Shown in pieces: positions 55,343-64,000 of a DNA stretch of 64,000 nucleotides. Each line of letters starts with the position of its first letter. The first letter of the stretch is position 1. The notes under the pieces were generated by a model. It saw nothing but the letters and a program-made list of their open reading frames with translations. It was not told the DNA's origin and made no database searches. The DNA comes from Rhodamnia argentea. Lineage: Eukaryota > Streptophyta > Magnoliopsida > Myrtales > Myrtaceae. The stretch spans positions 10,616,001 to 10,680,000 of the forward strand of contig NC_063152.1 of the NCBI RefSeq assembly GCF_020921035.1, written 5' to 3'. Made by a program: the position numbers and the translations under genes.

Positions 55343-55985
55343 AAAAGATTCTCGCGTTAGTAACCATTTTTGGGCCATAGTCGTTTTGAGCCTAGAACCC
55401 ATAACCAAAAAAGCCTTGTCGAAGGATTTCGACGCGCAACAAAATGGAACTACCTATTTTGTTGCGAGGCCGGAGCTCACCGGCCTCAACCGAGCTCGAA
55501 GCTCACTTGGATTTGGCGAGCTCGTGGTTCGTCGGCCTCGGGAGAGCCTAAGATCTCCGGGACCAGCCAAGTCTTGAGCTCATCGGCCTTCGTCATGGCC
55601 GATCACCCGGCGACCGACCATTGTCGAGGTCCGTGATCGGCAAAGGAAGGAGGAAGGAGTGGTGAGCGGAGGAAGAAGGAATAAGGGGAAAAGAAAAATA
55701 TATATTTAAAAAAAGAAAATGAAAAAATTTAATAATTTTTTTTTTTGAAATTTTACTAAAATTAAATTAAAATTGAAAAGGAAAAGGATCAACTCCTTGA
55801 TATACAATATTCCAGTGAATCAATTATATACAATATCAATTGGTGTGAAGGTATCTTCATCTTATCAATCAGAGGTAACCATATCTCCAACAATAAGTTC
55901 ATATATTTTAAACATTTATATGGAAAATATTCCTTTCTTTTTTCACATTTGCAAAAACTTTACTAGATAGGCCAAATTTAACTTC
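55343..55985. repeat. Right half of the F5-type foldback element
   Basis: A GC-rich part (55460-55640, 'gaggccggagctcaccggc', 'ctcgtggttcgtcggcctc') is followed by A-rich and AT-rich DNA. This is the mirror of the 53.87-54.5 kb block. Confidence 0.4.
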
Positions 55986-56580
55986 TTTCCAAATGCAAAG
56001 CGCCAGTACTTTTTCCTAGTACTGTGGAAAAATTTCCCTTCTGAATGACACGGTAAGAGAATCAGTTGGCAGAAAGCAAAGTACGATGAATTGATCCTTT
56101 GGCAAGCTTATAGATGGCCAAGGGAGCAAAAATAAATTGAAATATGCACAAAATAAGGGGAGAGCGATTCCGAGATATATATGTGAAAAATGAAATTAAT
56201 TCACAGAGACGCCTTTTGAAGTAACGGCAACTCTTAAAACTCCCAAGTCAAGAGTGCTCAAGTTAAAGCACTACCAGGGTAGGGATCTCCTGAGAAAGTG
56301 GCTGCCTACAGTGCTCGAGACATATTTAAGGACTCGTTCTATCCATGCTTGCCCGCCTCAAAGATTAATGCTCCGGCGGCGACTGTTGGAAATATCAATT
56401 CACAATCACATTTCCCACTCCACATGGCAAGTTAGATTGTTAAAGAAAGGTTGCGCCAACACTTTTCCCCTCGATCGACATTAATTTAAATTGTTCACAA
56501 ATAACTTGGAGCTGACCGCGGTAAGTCTATTCCACCCAACCTTTAGGGGTAGATGCCATCTGAGTTTCTCACCTAATCCC
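55986..56580. other. Intergenic upstream of UGT copy 3
   Basis: No gene is recognised. 56375-56405 shares a block of about 35 bases, including an exact TTGGAAATATCAATTCACAA, with 63966-63997 at the window end. Both look like pieces of the LTR family of 44.3 kb. Confidence 0.4.
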
Positions 56581-56581
56581 G

Positions 56582-56630
56582 CACGTGCCACACGAACCCT
56601 ACCCTACATTCATTCATTGTTTCTATAAAA
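56582..56630 (+). promoter_or_regulatory. G-box and TATA box of UGT copy 3
   Basis: CACGTG at 56582-56587 lies about 36 bases upstream of TATAAAA (56624-56630). The ATG is at 56697. Copy 1 has no CACGTG in the about 300 bases above its TATA box, so the two intact copies may be regulated differently. Confidence 0.55.
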
Positions 56631-56696
56631 CCTCGTTTCAGCTTCTATTTGGCAATCATCTACAGTCTCTTCATCATCCAAGAACGCCCTCTAGCA

Positions 56697-58091
56697 ATGA
56701 CTACACCTAAACTTCCTCACATTGCTCTGATCCCTAGTGCTGGAATGGGCCATTTGATGCCATTCCTACGGCTCGCGGCGATGCTGGCGAAGCAAAACGC
56801 CATCGTCACGGTCATTACAGCTCAACCGACGGTCTCCATTGCCGAGTCGGACCACATATCCTCGTTCCTCCGCCACAATCCCAAGATCAATCATCTTGAG
56901 CTCCAGCTGACTCCTAGCTTTGGGCAAGCCAATGGCGCTCCTGTCGACCCTTTCTTTCTCCAGATGCATCTCATCAATCAGTCGATCCATCTTCTCCCTC
57001 CGCTGTTATCTTCCTCATCTCCACCTATTTCCGCTATTTTTTTGGACTTCCTTCTCGCTGCTAAGGTTGCTCCCATTGCTAAAACCCTTCACCTTCCTGT
57101 CTATATTGTTTGCACCTCCTCGGTCGCTTTCCTCTCGCTCATGGCATACCTTCCGATGCTGGTATCGAACCCAGTTGAGTTCAACAAAACCAAAGCCGAA
57201 ATAAATATACCGGGATTGCCACCCATGGCAATGTCGACCATTCCGCCAGTATTCCATGATTCCGGTCATCTTCTTACGTCGATTATTATTACAAACTCTC
57301 CAGCTCTATCAGAGGCCAAAGGGATCTTCATGAACAATTTCGAGTGGTTTGAAGCGTCTGCACTCGCCGCTCTCAACAAAGATAGGGTGATTGAAAGCTT
57401 GCCGCCCGTTCTGCCCATAGGGCCATTAGAACCATATCATGCTCCACATGACGACGACAAAAGGGATAGATACAGGTCATGGCTGGATAATCAGCCAGCT
57501 GAATCTGTGGTGTACATAAGCTTTGGGAGCAGAACGGCGATGTCCAGAGATCAGATACGAGAGTTGGAAAAGGGGCTGGAGAAGACGGGGTGGAGATTCT
57601 TCTGGGTACTAAAAACCAGTAAAGTAGATAAGGATGACCAAGAGGATGCGGAACACTTTTTGAATGAATCCTTCTTGGAGAGAACAAAGAACAAGGGGTC
57701 GGTGATAAAAGGGTGGGTGGACCAGCAGGAGATTCTGGCGCATCCTGCCGTCGGAGGGTTCGTGAGCCACTGCGGGTGGAACTCGGTGATGGAAGCGGCC
57801 CAGCAGGGCATGCCAATGCTTGCATGGCCGCAACATGGGGACCAGAAGATGAACGCGAAGGTCACGGAGGAGGCGGGATTGGGGCTGTGGGAGAGGGGAT
57901 GGGATTGGGGTCCCAGTGGGATTGTGAAGGGGGAAGAGATTGAGAGGAAGATTGTGGAGTTGATGACGGATGAGAAGCTGAGGGAGAGAGCCAAGAAGGT
58001 GGGGGAAGAGGCTAGGAAGGCTGTTGGGAGAGGTGGGAGCTCTGATAAGGTGATTAGAGAAGTTGTCGAATCGTTAATTATTCCTTTTTAA
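56697..58091 (+). CDS. UDP-glycosyltransferase, UGT708-like (copy 3)
   Basis: Intronless, 464 residues from the ATG at 56697; this start aligns with copies 1 and 2 (MTTPKLPHIA vs MATTQAPHIA). Key residues are intact: His19 in SAGMGHLMPFLRLAAMLAKQ, Asp117 in AIFLDF, YISFGSRTAMSRDQIRELEK at 273-292, and a full PSPG box from Trp340 to Gln383 with HCGWNS at 359-363 and a closing DQ. The box contains GMP where GVP is usual. Compared with copy 1 the donor-domain entry reads RFFWVLKTSK rather than RFCWNLKTTK. The acceptor half differs more than the donor half, as expected for copies diverging in acceptor preference. UGT708-like C- or O-glycosyltransferase of phenolics is the likely role. Confidence 0.93.
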   Translation: MTTPKLPHIALIPSAGMGHLMPFLRLAAMLAKQNAIVTVITAQPTVSIAESDHISSFLRHNPKINHLELQLTPSFGQANGAPVDPFFLQMHLINQSIHLLPPLLSSSSPPISAIFLDFLLAAKVAPIAKTLHLPVYIVCTSSVAFLSLMAYLPMLVSNPVEFNKTKAEINIPGLPPMAMSTIPPVFHDSGHLLTSIIITNSPALSEAKGIFMNNFEWFEASALAALNKDRVIESLPPVLPIGPLEPYHAPHDDDKRDRYRSWLDNQPAESVVYISFGSRTAMSRDQIRELEKGLEKTGWRFFWVLKTSKVDKDDQEDAEHFLNESFLERTKNKGSVIKGWVDQQEILAHPAVGGFVSHCGWNSVMEAAQQGMPMLAWPQHGDQKMNAKVTEEAGLGLWERGWDWGPSGIVKGEEIERKIVELMTDEKLRERAKKVGEEARKAVGRGGSSDKVIREVVESLIIPF

Positions 58092-59700
58092 CGGAAGGTA
58101 CGTTTGTTGTCCGGAGAGATTTGTCACATCGAACATGTCTATGAACTAAACTAGAGGAGTGTCGGCTGGCAATCTACGAGAAAATATTGTGTACCCCGTT
58201 GTTGAGCTCGAGCAGCCATGGCCGAGGCAGCCTTGCCGGTTCGTGGCCATGGCCGCCAGATGTCGAGCTTGCAGCTGCCTCACTCGAGAAGTTATTGTCG
58301 TTCTTAGTTCTATATTGTTAAAATATATCTCGAATTTAAATCTTTGCTGATCGATGCATAAAAACAAAACGGTGGGCACAAATAAATGGACATCTCACTT
58401 TGATTGTTTTTACGCTCCTCGTTAAATGGAAGGAGACTTTTGTCTTGTCACATATGGAAGGTCTGACACGTTAGGTCCAACTATGGTAGTAAGGCTTATC
58501 CACATATTTGACACAAGATTGATTGAAACTACCAGTGCCTTTGATTTTTGCGTAAATCGTCAAATTGAAAATCCAATCAAAGTCACATATCATTGTCATG
58601 ACGAGCAGTCCATTTCCTATCATGTGATAAGAGTTATTAGCGCCTTTGAATTCTTTGCTTATATTTGAAAATTGTTTTGAATTATGAAATAGAGTAGTTT
58701 ATTAATGGCATAAGAAAATGTGGTAATTTTGTTAGATCTTAACAAGTAGTTAAACAAAACGAATAACTAGCATATTAGATATGACAATTATTGCTTAATA
58801 AAAATGATTAAATGAACATCTATATTTTGATGAAAACGCAGATTATTCTTTAATTTAGAAACGTTTAAATAAATTAAAAGCAAGCTAAATGGTTTTATTG
58901 TTTACAAACCACAGCAAAAACAAAAACAAAAACAAACAAACAAACGCCACCTTAATCTATCCAAAAAGGGGCCAACATTATACTTATAACATATTTTTCA
59001 AAAAAGATATGAAAGGGGTATTACATTGTGGAACATCAAATTGCAAGGTCATTTTTTGCGTTAGACAGGTTAACAGGTTATACTACTTAAATGAAGCATC
59101 TTGAAATTGAGATACCATATTACCATCAATTGGAATCCAATTACAAGCGTGCCGGTTTGTTTTAATCTGCTAAACAAGGTGTATATTTTCATTATGAGCT
59201 GAACTCTAAAGCTCTCTAAAATTTGAGGAAATGAGCTAACATGACCCGTTCAAAAGAGGTAAAGGGAAAAATACTAACGAAAATAAAGTTTAAAAAAAAA
59301 AGGGACAATGGGGTTCCTGCATCAAAGATAGAGATTTCATTAAAATAGAGAAACATTGTGATTAACGGGAATTGCCGATTTGGATCAGAGGGAGACACGA
59401 CTTTCTTAGTTCCACAAAGAGACAAGCTTCAAGTCCAACTTAATCGATTATTGGCTTGGCGGGTCTGCTGGAATTCTCACTGAACTACAGTATATCGATT
59501 TAGGGTTGGCAATAATCATGGGTGCCATGACGTGGACTCTTTTTTTTTCCTTAAGCACAATGGATGGGAATGAATGATCAGTGTCGACGACCACCCTTAA
59601 GCAGTACTCTATACCATCGATCGGAATGTTCGATTTAAGTCATAACTACTGCTCATTTCAAGTGAGCTCGTGATAATCCTACTAGCGAAATTTTGAGCAA
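58092..59700. other. Gene-free stretch downstream of UGT copy 3
   Basis: No gene is recognised. A (CAAAAA)n-like run lies at 58914-58944. Confidence 0.4.
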
Positions 59701-59899
59701 GTAGCACCTCATCACACGAGAGTAAGCCTTGCCCCCTTTTTATAAATGTCAAATTTTCGGAGAAACAAGCGGAGCCTGAAATTTTGATTATTTCTCGTTA
59801 ATTGTTGCTGGAAGGCTCAAGAGAAAGCGAAGAAGATGAAGGAAGGCGGGTTAGGTTCATCTCTTTATATCGGCATTAATTGAAGGAGCCCGCAAGTAT

Positions 59900-60370
59900 G
59901 ATGAAGACTCCATGGAAGGGGAAATGGAGAAGACATTAAGCGCTCCAAATTTCTTGTTGGTGGCCGAGAGCGACAACGAACTTTGACACTATACCGAGGA
60001 GAATTGTGCAGGGCGTTCTTCCGGTTTGCTTGTTATAACTTATAAGAACACCCTCTAATAATTTAGTCACGTGGTACTTTACTAAGAATTGTGAGGACTA
60101 AATACTAAGTGGATTATTGAATGAAATTGAGGATTGAAAAATATTGAGAGAGTATTTGAGTGCTCGAGTGATTGCAATTTCCCTTGTATCACTTGTTTTA
60201 TGATAAAATTCTGCGCTCTTTTCTCGTGAACGTTGGTCACTCCGGCCGAGTCACGTAAATCTAGTGTTCTATATATTTCCTTTCTTCCGTCTATTTTATT
60301 TGACTGCTCGCTTCATTTGCTTTACAACACGAATCCGTATCTAGTGCCTTTAATATTTGATAAATTTAGG
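59900..60370 (+). repeat. Ty1-copia-type LTR remnant
   Basis: It has 'gaacgttggtcactccggcc' followed by 'gagtcacgtaaatctagtgt' and a pyrimidine-rich end, the standard style of copia LTR 3' parts. No internal coding region follows. Confidence 0.5.
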
Positions 60371-60679
60371 GTAATGCAAAGAAAGAAGATAGGATTTCAT
60401 TAAATAAAATTTCTGAATAGATTTTGTAAGCTCCCGTAATGATGAAATGACGAATCGTATGAAGTAAGAAGAAAGGATAAGCTCCCGGACACCAACAGTA
60501 AGTGTATGTTATCATTTGTTCAATTATGTCTTGAGTTCGAGTCGTTTACGAAATCCGATCTGATTGGACAAGTGTTCGAGTTTGACCGCACGAATTAAAT
60601 TCAAGAGGTGGACTCTACATTGCTGGGGGTTGGACGAATAAAAGGAGGAGGGAACCCTAGGTCTGCTCTCTAGCCTACT

Positions 60680-61175
60680 GTTGTTGCATAATAAAGAAAA
60701 AAGGGGGAGGAGTCGTGGGTTTTCTTCACCTCTTGACATGACCGAACAGCTGCAAGATGCGTTCCTTCAGCAAGGAGAAGCCGCACGCTCACAGAGAGGA
60801 ATTGAAGAGCAACCACACAGTAAAGTCCTCGAAATCAGTGAGTTGAGTTTTCTTGTTTCGCTCGATGGTGGGGGCAGAGATTAGTGCCGTGAGGGTTATA
60901 GCCAGATGAGTTGTTTATTTGTAAATCCTTGAGTTCAGATTTAATTTTAGTATAGGAAATATTTGAGAGATGAACGATTATAACTTGGATTCTTTGATTA
61001 TAATATATTATCCGTGGCTGGCTCTCCTTATAGATGTAGGTTCCGATATTCGTACCAAATCACGTAAACATTTGATGTCATTTATTGTTCCTCATTTATT
61101 TTCTCTTTCTCTCTTGCATTGATATGTATTTACAAGATCCTGGTTAGCGCTTCCGCGTATTAATTATTAAATATG
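60680..61175 (+). repeat. Ty1-copia-type LTR remnant, relative of 39.7-40.1 kb
   Basis: The 60900-61160 part matches 39850-40110 block for block (see that entry). The upstream part matches less well. Confidence 0.55.
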
Positions 61176-62221
61176 ACAAACTTCTTTTGTTGAGGTGTTT
61201 AATGAATGCCCCCTGTTAACAAAATCCAAAATTTATTAACTTAATAGGACCCAAGAGGAATGTAAGTATCACCTGATTCGTCGGTCTTAGAAGCATGGAA
61301 CACTCATTATTAGTTGCTATATTGAAGTGGATCATCTTATCATACTGTTCCAGCAGGTGTTTCTGTCTCGCAACTTATCTTCCTAATTTGTGAAGCCACA
61401 TACTTAAATTTGTATGCATCGGCATTGGTATGACTATCGAAATCGTGAGCATCGGTGCCCTTAGCTATTATTCTGGAGAAATGATCCGATTTGGCCCACT
61501 CTTCAAAAGAAGTTTTTATGGGATCACTATCTACCAAAATTTTGATTTCTAATTTCAGCGAACGAATAATCACTTACCCCGGATATGGATTGCTGCAGAA
61601 ATTGTTCGACAATTTATTGAAAAAAAAACATGGTACTCTATTATTTTATCGAGGGGTTAAAAGGACTAATGGATAATAAGGCTCGATTTTACAGCTCAGT
61701 TATTTCAGTATATCATCGAAAATGACTGTAATCAATTTCTCAGTGTTTAACACACACAAGCTATGTGTCCCCTCGGGAAATTTTATTGTTGCTTGGAGCA
61801 ATATACATGCAACGTTTCGGTGAATAAATGTTAGTTCATGTAGAGTGATGGCGTCATAGATATGCTTCCTTAGATGAACTTATAAGTTGTCAATCATCAT
61901 ATACTTCTAATAACAAGCTCCACTCCTTCTAACCTTACCTTCTGAATCCCAATAGCTCTAGATAAAATTTATTGTGGGGAAATTTGACGAGCATATTGGT
62001 GAACTATCTCCTCTAGTCAATTTCGACAAAAAAAAATATAATGACTGGAATAATCTGAAAAACGGATAACAATCCAACGGAGACTGATTTTATGAAGTCA
62101 AAGAAGAATACACCCAAATCTCATTGACTATGATCTAGAGAGTAAAACGTAATATACGAAAAACCTTATTAATGTTAAGACTTAAATCACAAGACTATCA
62201 TACCGCAGTTGTGAAAGTATC
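61176..62221. other. Gene-free stretch
   Basis: No feature is recognised on either strand. Confidence 0.4.
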
Positions 62222-62520
62222 AAAAAAGTAATAAACCTTGCATTGGTATAAATTTAGTTCTAAATTTGTCGTATTTGTATCAATTCAATTCATCCGACGA
62301 ATTTTGACCCAAAATCACTAACATAGATAACATTTGTCCTACATGACATGATCGATCTTGACGTGGACAAAATATATAAATTTTTGATATTTTTTTGAAA
62401 TTTTTTTATTATTTTTGTTTTCATTTTGTCTGATAATGGTAGCAACGGAAACTTCATTGCTATCAACCATCAAATCAAATGTCCTTAGTTGTCATGACGA
62501 GCAAAGGGGGCAAAACTCTA
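62222..62520. repeat. Partial F2 foldback repeat
   Basis: 'ttgtatcaattcaattcatc' followed by 'aaaatcactaacatagata' and 'ttgacgtggacaaaatatat' parallels the left arm of the 9.1-kb copy ('gccaaaaatcaccgacatag', 'caaacgtggacaaatttc'). No right arm is seen. Confidence 0.45.
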
Positions 62521-62979
62521 GTTCTTCCACTTTCATTCATTGATTCACTCCTTCTTCAAATGAGCTAGAAATTCACCTTGCGAGATCAGAACAACAGATT
62601 CTTCTTTTGAAAGCAAGATCATGAACCGAGCGACCGACCCCGGGTTCCTCCCAAATCTGTTGTTGCTTGCAGAAAAACTCACTTGAGTGACTCGGTTTGG
62701 TTCCTTCTATTGGGAAATTATATTTGATTTTGAAGGAAAGGAAATTATATTTGATTTTGAAGGAAACAAAATTAACATATTTTGTTGAAAAGACTGTGAT
62801 TTATGCTTTGAGGATTTATTACAAATATATCTCTACACCTTTTGTACTTAATGTGTTTAATACTTTCATTACGATAGAAACAGGATTCGTGGCAAAGGTA
62901 TACTCATACGAGATTCCAAGAGAGATATATTTTGATATTCATATTAATCCTCACTGTTTATTCAATCTTATTATTGATT

Positions 62980-63800
62980 CTTTACCATATTAAATTTTCC
63001 CCACTAACGGTCAATTATCTGGTTAGGATTGCATTTTTAAGTTAAATTAATTTACCATCAATCACAAGGATATTCACATTACTTTCCATATTGATTGATT
63101 GGCAATCACCTCGTAGATAATTTTCTTTATTAGAAGCTTGATTTATAGCGTCAAGGATTTGATTGTATAGGCGAGCAAATCCTCTCAAATCTCCGGTTCC
63201 TCTCATCTCAACGGCTCGTGAATTTTATTTGACAATCAACCAATGGCTTGTTTTGGAGATTGATCATTGCAGTGGTTCTATCCAGTGAGAGCTTGGAAGA
63301 CGATAAGTATATAAAGAGCACCAGGTTCGAAGAGAAGTGAGAGACATCGAGAGATCATCATCCATATTTCAAGAGAGCTTCATCTGTTTCAATTATCAGT
63401 TCGAGCTTAACCGAGATCTTGTGAGAGGTAATATAGAGTAAAGTGTGCAGAGTGGGATAATTTTGGTAGAGGCAAAGCTCGCTTCTGTTAGAAGTGCTTG
63501 TGGTCAAGCAATTACATCTTTCTCGTGACTCTCTTTTGATTACTTAGAGGAATCCGGTCAGTAGACTATTAGTGTGGAAGAGTGAATGTAGGCTTACCAA
63601 AAGCCAAACCACTATAATCTCTTGTGCATTGTCTTCTACTTTCTACGAGCCTCTGTTTCTTGTCTAGTAGAAGCACCGCATGGTCCCGTTAACTACATCC
63701 GCTCCTATCAAACTTGATCATTTTATTTTCGTTTTATTTTACCAAGTTTGATTATAATCACTTATTTACCCCCTCTAAGTGATAGTTGTAGCCAAACAAC
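62980..63800 (+). repeat. Ty1-copia (Sirevirus-like) LTR remnant
   Basis: It shares 'tttgattgtataggcgagca' and a pyrimidine-rich end ('cttatttaccccctctaagt') with the copy at 44.3-45.1 kb, in the same orientation. It is followed by unassigned DNA and, at 63966-64000, by the start of another related piece running off the window. Confidence 0.5.
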
Positions 63801-64000
63801 ATTGTCTCGTTCTTCCCCACACGCAACAAGCAAACTAAAAGCCTTGTGAGCATTAAGATCACTCGGTCATTTCACGATTCTTCTATATTTCCGATCGATG
63901 GATTGCTCTAAGACATTTGTGAGGACTCATGTCAATTCATGCTTGTCAATCATGGATGATTGCTCTGGTGGCAACTCTTGGAAATATCAATTCACAAACT

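Noticed and set aside
56649..56696. Longer N-terminus (16 extra residues) for UGT copy 3
   Set aside because: The extension would start at TTG; the ATG at 56697 aligns with the starts of the other two copies.
1..64000. CRISPR arrays, operons, ribosome binding sites or prokaryotic systems
   Set aside because: No regularly spaced identical repeats with unique spacers exist, and all recognised genes are of plant nuclear type.

Overview
This window is nuclear DNA from a flowering plant. The multi-exon genes have GT-AG introns. There is a plastid triose-phosphate translocator with a transit peptide and a cluster of plant family-1 glycosyltransferases with the 44-residue PSPG box. Intergenic DNA is AT-rich and full of retrotransposon debris and palindromic (foldback) elements. 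Gene content indicates a eudicot. The style of the dispersed repeats makes a woody rosid, possibly Myrtaceae such as Eucalyptus, my best guess; that is inference, not proof.

Layout. 0-1 kb: a two-exon gene of the uncharacterised At3g17950-like family (minus), whose expected ATG reads TTG. 1-12.4 kb: repeats only, including four copies of one palindromic family, a 5'-truncated LINE with a target duplication, and GGAACCGG-type elements. 12.7-13.9 kb: an E6-like secreted protein (minus). 19.6-24.8 kb: a nine-exon gene for a secretory-pathway coiled-coil protein with a C-terminal membrane anchor (minus). 25.8-26.0 kb: a tRNA-derived SINE with a perfect 18-bp target duplication. 26.6-30.5 kb: the complete 12-exon triose-phosphate/phosphate translocator (minus, 410 aa). 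36.4-37.0 kb: an intronless DUF679 (DMP) membrane protein (minus). 37-47 kb: repeats and LTR remnants. 47.4-58.1 kb: three tandem plus-strand intronless UDP-glycosyltransferases resembling the UGT708 C-glycosyltransferase group. The outer two are intact (462 and 464 aa). The middle one is a recent pseudogene with a +4-nt frameshift, a Trp-to-stop change, a PSPG-box Gly-to-Arg change and a degraded TATA box. 58.1-64 kb: retrotransposon LTR remnants only.

The genes do not form an obvious pathway. The coherent unit is the glycosyltransferase cluster, a birth-and-death gene family probably acting in phenolic specialised metabolism. No new prokaryote-like system is present. The most interesting items are the UGT cluster with its decaying member, a probable start-codon loss in the first gene, a probable TRIM element, the SINE, and a solo-LTR-like block with three G-boxes and a six-fold repeated leader.
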